Part shown: positions 38,801 through 46,007 of the stretch, in pieces
Position numbering within the stretch: the first letter of the stretch is position 1
Layout of the letters: each line of letters begins with the position of its first letter
NCBI GenBank assembly: GCA_029821735.1
Contig: JALGSU010000015.1
Location: forward strand, 27,960 to 91,959
Reading direction: 5' to 3'
Source of the DNA: Candidatus Zipacnadia bacterium
GTDB taxonomy: Bacteria > Armatimonadota > Zipacnadia > Zipacnadales > UBA5352
DNA: 64,000 nucleotides
Made by a program: the position numbers and the translations under genes
The notes under the pieces: model-generated
Told to the model about the DNA's origin: nothing
Seen by the model: the letters and a program-made list of their open reading frames with translations, nothing else
Database searches by the model: none

Positions 38801-40443
38801 ATGGTGACCGCACGCAGACCATCAGCCAGCCGCTCGCCATCGAGCCGGACGAGTGGGTACACGTGGCGCTCACATGGGGCGAGCAGACGCGCCTCTACGC
38901 CAACGGGAAGTTGCTCGGGACAACGAACGGAGCCCTGCCTGGATCTCACACACTCGCAGACAATCCCGAGGAACTCACACTCAGATTCGGCTGCGCGAAG
39001 GGTTACCGCAGTGACACCTGGATCGCGGTGGACGAGATACGTGTCTCGAAATCGGTTCGTTATTCCGGTGACAGCTTCGAGCCCCCCGCAGCAGCTCTTG
39101 CTGCCGACGCAGACACGTTGCTCCTCGACCACCTCGAGGGTAGTTTCCGCCCCGACGGTGAGGACGGCGAGACACGCGCGACCGTCATCTCAGGTCAGTC
39201 GGGTGAACTCGGTGGCGTGCCCAGCATCGGCTGCACCTTCATCGACGGTCGCTTTGGCTCGGGCATGCGAATAACCGTCGCCCCGTGGCGCTGGAGCGTT
39301 GAGGTCATGCGCGATGACTGGGGTAGCGACTCCTACCTCTTCTGGTCATGGATGACCAGGCCGCTCAGCGAAGAGCATGGCTGGCCGCTGCCGCTCTTCC
39401 ACGAGTCCAACGTTGATCTTCCGCGCATGAACGAGGCTTTCGCCGAGGCGGGCGTGCGCGCATGCACGTACATGGGATACATAGGCATCGGCGCACCCTC
39501 GCGCTGGAGCAAGCAGTTCGGGTATGAGTGGCGGCGCGAGCCCGTCTCCAGCCAGCCATCCGAGCCCCCCAAGGGCCACGTCTTCCTCGACTGCTGCGGC
39601 AACTCACGCGGCTACAGCGACTACATGGCCGAGGGCACCAAGTGGCTGATCGAGGAGATGGGCTTCGAGGGCTGCTACACCGACGGCAATGGGCACGCCT
39701 ACCCCTGCAAGAACACGCACCACGGCTGCGGCTACTACGACGAGGAGGGCATCCTCCGACCGACCTGGCCCGTGCTGGCCACGCGTGCTTACCTCGAGCG
39801 CATGTACAAGATCATCCACGCCAACAACCCGGATGGGTATCTGGTCAACCACGTCTCCTACAACATCATCATCCCCGTCATGTCATTCACGGATATCTAC
39901 TACACCGGCGAGCACGAGCACTACGAGGACCTCGTCAAGAACCGGGTGCGCTGGACCGGCAAACAATGGGGCATCTGGCCGATCACGCTCGGCGGGGACG
40001 CGCACATCTACGAGACCATGCACTGGACCTACGGTCTCCTGCACGGCGTCAGCATCTGGCCCCAAGGTCCCACCGGCCGCAACGATACCCAGCGAAAGAC
40101 CGTCAACCTGTGGAAAGCCTATGACGCTTTCGGCTACCGCGACGCGGAGTTCATCCGCTACTTCGAGGCCGAGAAGACGGGCCTTGCGCTCGCCGACAAT
40201 GACCAGGTCAAGGTTAGCCTGTACCGAAAACAGGGCGAGGGTGCGCTGCTGATCGTGGGCAACCTGGTCCCAGATGAAGTAGTGACCTCCAACGTCACCA
40301 TCGACCGACAGGCGCTTGGTCTGGCGGGGCCGGTGAAGGCGCGCAACGCCTTGACAGGCCGAGCACTTCCGGTGAACGGGGACACGATCGAAGTCAGACT
40401 CAGACCGGCGAGTTTCGTCCTCGTTGTCTTGGAGCCACAGTAG
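35884..40443 (+). CDS. Secreted LamG, CBM9-like and DUF6067-like glycoside hydrolase with internal LamG insertion
   Basis: 1519 residues; GGAGGT precedes the ATG and the signal peptide ends near ATGAWA. Order: LamG (~33-245; LLLDHLDESFVPDG, GCEFVPGKFDRAFQF, VNFWMAYGF); CBM9-like (~255-445; TIDGQIGEDEWKSAGR, VDIILQPGPGKYPYYQ, WVAEMSIPFADLG); beta-sandwich region to FMFGLMATPVKF at ~870, the conserved pre-barrel junction of DUF6067; then an extra LamG-like segment to ~1130; then the barrel starting APWRWSVEVMRDDWG with GFEGCYTDGNGHAYPC (candidate catalytic Asp), YLVNHVSYNIIIPVMSF and a C-terminal beta domain ending ASFVLVVLEPQ. Same family as 8966-12370 but with the insertion. 15 bases before the GH78 locus, so probably co-transcribed. 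Confidence 0.8.
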   Translation: MLNRRSLLPIVIAAIAIATGAWAQPGPAQPGDRTLLLDHLDESFVPDGTLMTTPEIIAPAGDFTGGRPMAGCEFVPGKFDRAFQFHGLTNISYPTPGNVDLTAGEVNFWMAYGFEPDLAKVPSIHRNQFLFQLDAPGQAIFTVYSVLKSICVGVWDQRRTLVTYIAGPSPWQKGEWHHVSVRWGRKLELWLDGEKKSEKDWIGVFGPMHFEPEEVRMYLGSRGKASGIESEFLLDELQILGPGDEQVPPYPLITCPTLATPPTIDGQIGEDEWKSAGRVTGFVDLHSPLLVEDQTIVRTGHDAENLHVSFECFDPQKRPISGVFTERDAAVYQEDAVDIILQPGPGKYPYYQLVTNAIGTRFDMKMFEDNGRTGHDIDWNPDWTVATTKASGHWVAEMSIPFADLGGTPADGARWRVNFCRDADVAARLSSWSYTGGNFHTLSNFGEMVFRGDDRAMRLTELEGWTGGSLRARLDLAGRAFDPPVTVTARLVDQTATTIVETKKDLIDSKNFLLEAPPLVSGSYSLTLSAGTDEEGFYYQRLPFEVMKAYDISVAGYPYEGNLWVRANAGGIDNPPAGMVARATLVGDAGEAGACQIADFNDRGIGNAAIEVAALAPGTYRVTSQAVAPDGTVLGEAEAEYTHYDHPRFWRSEAGIDDTVPVPWTPVESADGVTRVWGREYRFGSRIMPEQIVNQGVEMLAGPVRLVMRSGDQQVDLAAMAATEGPGKPDEATRVGSQTIGQLDVQCQTTTAYDGLQRYDIKLSPQADTRIDSMVLEIPVKREFAHFLLPSSGRFSPASELTDEGWASAFQPQVWAGNDDMGLAWWGESDQYWLPRDEEMLQVIPDGDTVIIRAGIVREGYAVTEPISFMFGLMATPVKFLPDGDPFLYRLCGPVGAPELWDPEKARMTHAEMLVYQAAGNVDPKQGTLEFWFSPAGLGGSSARDVATLLAKRTPVVKLTWHDHAAMTLTATDGDRTQTISQPLAIEPDEWVHVALTWGEQTRLYANGKLLGTTNGALPGSHTLADNPEELTLRFGCAKGYRSDTWIAVDEIRVSKSVRYSGDSFEPPAAALAADADTLLLDHLEGSFRPDGEDGETRATVISGQSGELGGVPSIGCTFIDGRFGSGMRITVAPWRWSVEVMRDDWGSDSYLFWSWMTRPLSEEHGWPLPLFHESNVDLPRMNEAFAEAGVRACTYMGYIGIGAPSRWSKQFGYEWRREPVSSQPSEPPKGHVFLDCCGNSRGYSDYMAEGTKWLIEEMGFEGCYTDGNGHAYPCKNTHHGCGYYDEEGILRPTWPVLATRAYLERMYKIIHANNPDGYLVNHVSYNIIIPVMSFTDIYYTGEHEHYEDLVKNRVRWTGKQWGIWPITLGGDAHIYETMHWTYGLLHGVSIWPQGPTGRNDTQRKTVNLWKAYDAFGYRDAEFIRYFEAEKTGLALADNDQVKVSLYRKQGEGALLIVGNLVPDEVVTSNVTIDRQALGLAGPVKARNALTGRALPVNGDTIEVRLRPASFVLVVLEPQ

Positions 40444-40458
40444 CGAAGGGAGCACACG

Positions 40459-42792
40459 ATGCAGCTTGAAGGCCAATGGATATGGGCGGGCGAGGAACAC
40501 CCGAACGCTTACTGCTACCTGCGGCGAGAGTTTGACGCCGATGATGCCGTCGTCGCGGCGACGCTACGCATAACCGCTGACACGTCCTACTCGGTGTGGG
40601 TCAACGGGAAGTACATCGGCCAGGGCCCGGGCCCATTTGTCAGGTGGCACCGCCCCGTGGATGAGCATGATCTATCCGACGTGCTCCGAGCCACAGGCAA
40701 CGTCATCTGCATACTCGCCCACTGGTGGGGCGTCATCAGCCACTCGCGCCCCAAGGGCCGCGCCGGCGTGCTGGCGGAGGTGAGCTGGGAGACGGCCTCC
40801 GGTCAGACAGGCCACATCGCCACCGATGAAACCTGGCGCGCCCTCCCCGCCGAGGCGTGGGACCGCGATGTATCTCGGCGCAGCGACGCCGTCGGCTGGA
40901 CCGAATACTACGATGCCCGCCGCGAGCCCGTTGGCTGGGAACTGCCCGGCTTCGATGACACACACTGGCCAGCCGCCACCGTCGTCCCTCACGATGAGGC
41001 CACGCTCTTCCCTCGGATGGTCCCGCTCATACGCGAGAACCTCGAGTGGCCCATCGAGATCACCGGAGCATGGCGGGTCGGGCCTGACAGCCCCGGGCCG
41101 AACGATACCCCTGAGTTGACGGAGTTCCTCGATATCGAGCCACTGGAAGCGGTGCCCGACGAGTTCCTCCAGGATTTGCTGGCAGGCATTGACGCGCCGC
41201 AGGGCTATCAGGTCGAAGGCCTGACCGCCGACCGCGGCTTGGCAATCACGCTCGACTTGGGTGTGGAACTGGTCGGACAGTTCGACTTCGACATTGAGGC
41301 CCCGCAGGGCGGACGCATCGACATGGCCGCTGCCGAACTGCTCCGCGAGGGCCGCCCCTGGTGTTTCCGCAAGGGCTGCAAGTATGGGAATCGATACACC
41401 ACGCGCGGTGGCCGGCAGCGCTGGCGCTCGCACTACTACCACGGGGCGCGCTACCTGCACATCGTGCTGCGCGGCTTCGACGGGCCCGTAACCATCCATC
41501 GGCTCGGCCTCTGGCGGCGCGAAGATCGGCCAGCACACGCTGCAGGTGGGTTCGCAGGAGGTCCACGTCGACTGCCCCACTCGCGAGCAGGCGGCCTACT
41601 GGGGCGACGCATGCTGGATCGGGCTTTGGACCGGCTGGCACACCGGAGATTTCAGCCACCTCAAGCACCTGCTCCTCTCGGCTGAGCCGGGACAGTACCC
41701 GGACGGGCAACTCTCGGCGTCCGTCTTCTCCAGTCAGGACCAGATACTCTTCGACTACACACTCATTTTCCTCTGGGGGCTGGCGGCTTACTGCGAACAC
41801 ACCGGAGACCTCGGCGTCGCGCAGCATCTCGCACCCACTGTCGAGCGCATGCTCGCGTGGCACCGGGAGCGCGTCGGCGATAGTGGCCTGCTGGACTTCG
41901 ACCACATGGCGTTGACCGTCGCCAGCCACGGCTACCAGCGCGTGTTCATCGACCATCCCGGACTGGGCTGGCACAACTTTGACCACCCGGGCCTTGATCG
42001 CGACGGCACCAATGCCGCGCTCAACATGTTCTACCTCGGCGCGCTCCAATCGTGGGCGGGCCTCCTCGCCCGGATGGGTGACGCTGACCAAGCTCAGGCC
42101 GCCGGCGACGAAGCCTCGACACTCGCAGCGACCATCGAGGGCACCTTCTATGACTGCGACCGTGGCGTCTATGCCGACGGGCTGGTCGACGGAGTGCTGT
42201 CGAACCAGATCAGCCAGCAGACCAACGCGCCGTCTGCCCCACTGAGCGCCGACGTGAGTTGCTTGAGCGAGTCCTCAGCGACGACCCCGAGCTGTGTCGG
42301 TGCAGCCCCTACTTCTGGATATACATGTTCGAGGCCATGGCGATGACCGGCATGCACCCGGAAATGCTGGCGGCCATCCACGAACTCTGGGGGCCTATGA
42401 TCGACGCGGACGCAACCACCTGGTGGGAGTGCTTCGGCGGCGACGACCGCGACAGCCTCTGCCATCCGTGGTCAAGCGCGCCCAACTACGTGCTCATGCG
42501 CCACATGCTGGGCATCGCACCGGCTGCAGCGGGCTTCGCCGAAGTCGAGGTGCGCCCCCGCCCGGACCTGATCGACCACGCAGTAGGAACCGTGCGCACG
42601 GTGCGCGGCGACGTCACGGTCGGCTGGAACACCGACGAGGAGATGTCACCATACGTGGCGGCGCTCTTGCCGGACGGCGTACCCGGCTCCATCACCCTCC
42701 CTGACGGGTGGATCTTCGACGCAACTGGTGAGGGCCATGTCTCGCTCCCGGACGGCGGCAACGGGAAATGGGCGATACGAGAGCAGGAATGA
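40459..42792 (+). pseudogene. GH78-like alpha-L-rhamnosidase, broken by two frame changes
   Basis: Three overlapping frames together make one GH78-like protein. Piece 1 (from ATG 40459, GGGAG upstream) has the N-terminal binding domains: QWIWAGEEHPNAYCYLRREF, DTSYSVWVNGKYIGQGPG, ARYLHIVLRGFDGPV. Near 41515 the frame changes; piece 2 continues KIGQHTLQVGSQEVHVDCP-TREQAAYWGDA, the DCPxREq..GD signature at the start of the (alpha/alpha)6 catalytic barrel, through TNAALNMFYLGALQSW to SNQISQQTNA. Near 42228 it returns to the first frame: RRRELLERVLSDDPEL, FWIYMFEAMAMTGMHPEM, TTWWECFGGD (conserved W-E), CHPWSSAPNYVLMRHMLGI, and a C-terminal beta domain to 42792. About 20 residues usually found before KIGQH seem absent. 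No signal peptide. Decay, deletion or assembly error cannot be separated here. Confidence 0.85.
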
Positions 42793-42870
42793 GCCGTCAG
42801 GCCACGAAGTGATGAGAAGCGGGTTCTGCACCTGCACACCGATGGCGTTGATCTTCTGGGAGGTACTGAC

Positions 42871-43614
42871 ATGACGACCGTCTTGATCATCATAGTCGGG
42901 ATCTACATCCTCAGTGGACTGAGAATGCTCTACCAGTACGAGCGTGGCGTGGTGTTCACACTCGGGAAGTTCCAGGGCGTCCATGAACCGGGGCTGATGT
43001 TCATCTGGCCGATCATCCAGACCATGCGCAGAGTCGACATGCGCATCAAGACCGCGGACATCCCCCGCCAGGAAGTCATCACCCGGGACAACATCCCGGT
43101 GCTGGCCGCGACTGTCGTCTACTTCAAGGTGATCCGCCCTCAGGACGCGATCATCGAGATCGAGGACTATGTCTACGCGGTGCGCCAGTACACCCAGGCG
43201 GCGCTGCGAGACGTGGTCGGCAACCACGAACTCGACTTCGTGCTCAGCGAGCGAGAGCAGATCGGTGGAGCCATTGGCGAGATGGTCGAGGCCGAGACCG
43301 GCGACTGGGGCGTGGCCATCGAGGCCATCAAGATCCAGGAGTTGGAGCTGCCAGCCGAGATGAAGCGGGCCATGGCCAAGCAGGCGGAGGCCGAGCGTGA
43401 GCGCCGTGCGGTCATCATCGCCTCCGAGGGCGAGCTGACTGCCTCCGTCAATCTCGAGAAGGCCGCCACGAACCTGGCCCGGGCCGACGGCGCGCTGCAT
43501 CTGCGCACGCTGCAGACCATCCGCGACATCGCCGCCGACCCCTCCGAGAAGATCGTGCTCTTCCTGCCATCAGACATCGGAGCGGTCGCCTCGAAATTCG
43601 CGAGCGGGGAATGA
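42871..43614 (+). CDS. Slipin/stomatin-like SPFH (band 7) protein
   Basis: 247 residues, GGGAGGT seven bases upstream of the ATG. A single N-terminal membrane segment (TTVLIIIVGIYILSGL, ~2-18) is followed directly by YQYERGVVFTLGKFQGVHEPGL, the classic slipin entry to the SPFH domain, then IKTADIPRQEVITRDNIPV and AVRQYTQAALRDVVGNHELD. The C-terminal half is a coiled-coil helix (AEMKRAMAKQAEAERERRAV) ending with LFLPSDIGAVASKF. Prokaryotic slipins oligomerise at the inner membrane and are often paired with an NfeD protease partner; no NfeD is adjacent here. It follows the GH78 locus by 78 bases and precedes the HUMPS-family gene by six, so the latter pair is likely an operon. Confidence 0.93.
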   Translation: MTTVLIIIVGIYILSGLRMLYQYERGVVFTLGKFQGVHEPGLMFIWPIIQTMRRVDMRIKTADIPRQEVITRDNIPVLAATVVYFKVIRPQDAIIEIEDYVYAVRQYTQAALRDVVGNHELDFVLSEREQIGGAIGEMVEAETGDWGVAIEAIKIQELELPAEMKRAMAKQAEAERERRAVIIASEGELTASVNLEKAATNLARADGALHLRTLQTIRDIAADPSEKIVLFLPSDIGAVASKFASGE

Positions 43615-43620
43615 TCGGGG

Positions 43621-44286
43621 ATGATCGACCGCAGAGTACGGTATCTGCAGTTGGCATTCAACGATGATCTCCGGACGGCGGCGCCGATCGTCCTCGGCCT
43701 GCCCCGCGAGGAGCGCATACTCGTCGAGGCCGGCACGCCCTTCATCAAGCGCGAGGGCATGGCCGGCGTCATGGCGCTGCGCAAGTTTTGGCCACACGGT
43801 CTGGTGGCCGATATCAAGACCACCGACGGTGGCGCCGAGGAGATCGAGATGGTGGCGGGGGCGGGCGCCACTGCCGCCACCGTCATGGGCAGTTGCCCGC
43901 AGGAGACGCTGGAGGTGTTCATCGCGGCCTGCGACTACTATGGGGTCGACTCGCTCATCGACATGCTTGGGGTGATCGACCCGTTGGCGGTCATGCGGGG
44001 GTTGAGCGGGCCGCCGACGGGCGTTGTGCTGCACCTGGGTCGCGACGAGGAGAGCACGCGCGGCAAGGCCATTCAGTATCGCCACGTGACGCGTGTCCGC
44101 AGCAAGTTCAATGTGGCGATCTCGGCGGCGGGCGGTGTGGACCTGCACAGTGCTCGCAGCGCGATATTCAACGGTGCGAACGTGGTGGTGGCGAACATCG
44201 TGCCCCCGGACAAGCCGTGGCGCGGTATCCCGTCGGACAGCGACGTCGCGGGCATGGCAAGGCAGTTCTTGGAGACGATTAAGTAG
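43621..44286 (+). CDS. HUMPS-family protein (3-hexulose-6-phosphate synthase/OMP decarboxylase superfamily)
   Basis: 221 residues. The OMPDC/HPS suprafamily motif D-x-K-x-x-D is clear as VADIKTTDGGAEEIEM (Asp64, Lys66, Asp69), followed by the phosphate-site strands GATAATVMGSCPQETLEVFI, GVDSLIDMLGVIDPLAVM, VVLHLGRDEES and FNVAISAAGGVDLHSA, then GANVVVANIV. HPS joins formaldehyde and ribulose-5-phosphate; relatives (KGPDC) decarboxylate 3-keto-L-gulonate-6-phosphate. HPS normally shows DLKTMD-A; the Gly-Gly after Asp69 and the missing PHI isomerase partner make the exact reaction uncertain. Cytoplasmic. Six bases behind the slipin, an unusual partner. Confidence 0.82.
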   Translation: MIDRRVRYLQLAFNDDLRTAAPIVLGLPREERILVEAGTPFIKREGMAGVMALRKFWPHGLVADIKTTDGGAEEIEMVAGAGATAATVMGSCPQETLEVFIAACDYYGVDSLIDMLGVIDPLAVMRGLSGPPTGVVLHLGRDEESTRGKAIQYRHVTRVRSKFNVAISAAGGVDLHSARSAIFNGANVVVANIVPPDKPWRGIPSDSDVAGMARQFLETIK

Positions 44287-44287
44287 A

Positions 44288-44312
44288 CGGCGTGCGGCAA
44301 CACGCACGTCCG
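44288..44312. terminator. Small hairpin between convergent genes
   Basis: CGTGCG (44291-44296) pairs with CGCACG (44303-44308), loop GCAACA, with partial flanking complementarity. It fills the 26-base gap between the plus stop at 44286 and the minus stop at 44313. No T-tract. Confidence 0.4.
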
Positions 44313-45713
44313 CTACTTGCCGCCGTACTCCTTCGACGGGTATATGCGATGGACGCCCGACCAAGCCTTCGCACGGATGCGGTTCCTCACGAGGTGAGGG
44401 AACAGCGGCTCGATGTGCGCGAAGATCTCGTCCAAGAGCTTCTTTCGCAAGGGCTTGAAGTCGGCGCTTGAGGGCACTCGTCTTCCGCTCACACTGAAGT
44501 CCCTCGTTGGGTCGGGACGGTAAGAGCAATGCAGAGCGTAGTTCCCGTCGTCGTCCATCTCAACGTCCCAACTGAACAGCAGCTTCGTACCAGTCTCTTC
44601 CGGAGTGCTCGGCGTTGCCTGGGCAACAGCCCTCACTCGCCCCAACATGGCCTCAACCGAGAGGCCTTCACGTACCCTGAAGTAGTCCGTGTGTCCTGAT
44701 TCCGTGAACTCCAACGAGTCCGTCAGATACAATATACCCATCGCTCTCTGGGTCGGGTTCAGCGAACTCGGCCCAAGGTGGTGCTGCCGTACCTGTGGGA
44801 GACTTACTAGCTTGCCGTCCTGCGTGAGCGCGAGCGCGGCTTCGGCCGTTTTCTCGATCTGAGCCAAGGAGACACGTTCTTCGCGCAATTCCTTTTCGAG
44901 CGGACGCCATTTGCGCAGCACTACGATGCTGCCATCCAGTTGCAGGGGACCCTCGTAGCTCCGAGGCCCCCACTCGACACGCTCGGTCTTGTGTTCGTCT
45001 GGGGTGTCCCCCTCCGTGCACTCCCCGGTCTCAGGCGATGGGAACAGCACGCTCACATCAGCACGCTCCAGCGCGCTACGGATGTCCGCTGGCTTCAAGT
45101 CCTTCACCCGTGCCCTTATCGCGTTGACCAGCTTCGTATCCTTCGCTGCGAACATTTCTCGAAGGGCCGCATCTACCCGCTGATCTACCCGGTCCGTCTG
45201 CCAGCACTCGTCGAGACGTTCAGGGAACACTTCCTTGGCGAGGAGCCCTAGGACAGTGAACACTTCCTCCCTGTCCGTTGATATGGTGATGCTCCGGAAC
45301 AGCTTCTGTTTGATGTCCCCGGGCGCGAACAGATTGTAGATGGAGTAGACGTCGCCATCGGTGAGGATGCACCATTTGACGCCGGCAACCGCTGCGTAAG
45401 CTGCGATCTGCCCCTGCCACTTCACATCGTCTAGATTCACATCCAACGCCTTGGCCTCGATGAAGATTACGGCAGCGCCATCATCGAGAAGAGCATAGTC
45501 CACCGGGTTGCCCTTGGGATCGCCCTTGTATTCGGGATGGACCTCGAAGGGATCATGCACGTCCCAGCCCAGCCCCTGTAGGACGGGCTCGATGAAGGCC
45601 TTCTTCGTCTGCTCCTCGCCAAGACCGCTCTTGCCGTTCCTCACCTTGGTGAGCGTACCGCGCACCTTGCGCAGAGCCTTCTGCAGCCGCTGGCTCGCTT
45701 CAGTATTCGCCAT
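44313..45713 (-). CDS. Orphan restriction-endonuclease-like protein (HsdR_N-type PD-(D/E)XK fold)
   Basis: 466 residues, GGGAGG nine bases before ATG. The N-terminal ~190 residues match the HsdR_N/type I R-subunit nuclease fold: LGEEQTKKAFIEPVLQGLGW, then VDYALLDDGAAVIFIEAKAL with Asp72 and Glu86-x-Lys88 as PD-(D/E)XK catalytic residues, then WQGQIAAYAAVAGVKWCILT and DGDVYSIYNLFA. There is no helicase domain, methylase or specificity subunit nearby. The C-terminal ~270 residues (RVEWGPRSYEGPLQLDGS, LNPTQRAMGILYLTDSLEF, FSWDVEMDDDGNYALHCSY) I do not recognise. By eye the codon use is less GC-biased than its neighbours, suggesting an acquired accessory gene. Possibly a stand-alone defence or repair nuclease. 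Confidence 0.85.
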   Translation of the reverse strand: MANTEASQRLQKALRKVRGTLTKVRNGKSGLGEEQTKKAFIEPVLQGLGWDVHDPFEVHPEYKGDPKGNPVDYALLDDGAAVIFIEAKALDVNLDDVKWQGQIAAYAAVAGVKWCILTDGDVYSIYNLFAPGDIKQKLFRSITISTDREEVFTVLGLLAKEVFPERLDECWQTDRVDQRVDAALREMFAAKDTKLVNAIRARVKDLKPADIRSALERADVSVLFPSPETGECTEGDTPDEHKTERVEWGPRSYEGPLQLDGSIVVLRKWRPLEKELREERVSLAQIEKTAEAALALTQDGKLVSLPQVRQHHLGPSSLNPTQRAMGILYLTDSLEFTESGHTDYFRVREGLSVEAMLGRVRAVAQATPSTPEETGTKLLFSWDVEMDDDGNYALHCSYRPDPTRDFSVSGRRVPSSADFKPLRKKLLDEIFAHIEPLFPHLVRNRIRAKAWSGVHRIYPSKEYGGK

Positions 45714-46007
45714 CAGATAAGGCCTCCCGTACAGACTAAGGCACGTCCGATGTATATCAGATTTGATCGCTCAACTTCTGTATCATTTCGGCGACCTAGC
45801 TCGCTTGTCCTCCACATATTCTGTGGCTCGACGCATCCGTCGTGCAAGCATATTGCTGCCTCTATCCATTGTCCAGAATGCGCATCCGGCTGCTGACGCA
45901 TACTACAACAATCTCCACCCAAGGAATCCAGCCTTCCGTCGGGGAACCTGAACTTGCCATGACGCGTGGCTCACTTCAGTGTATTCCCTGACGGGAGGCC
46001 CATCGCC
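45714..46007. other. Divergent intergenic region
   Basis: 294 bases between the nuclease gene (minus) and the GH42-like gene (plus), visibly less GC-rich than the coding flanks. It must hold promoters for both. I see a TATACA-like element on the minus strand near 45750 but no spaced -35 partner, and no convincing hairpin or small gene. Confidence 0.4.

Noticed and set aside
43621..44286. Orotidine-5'-phosphate decarboxylase (pyrF)
   Set aside because: The D-x-K-x-x-D motif fits the superfamily, but the surrounding strands resemble HPS-type proteins more than PyrF.
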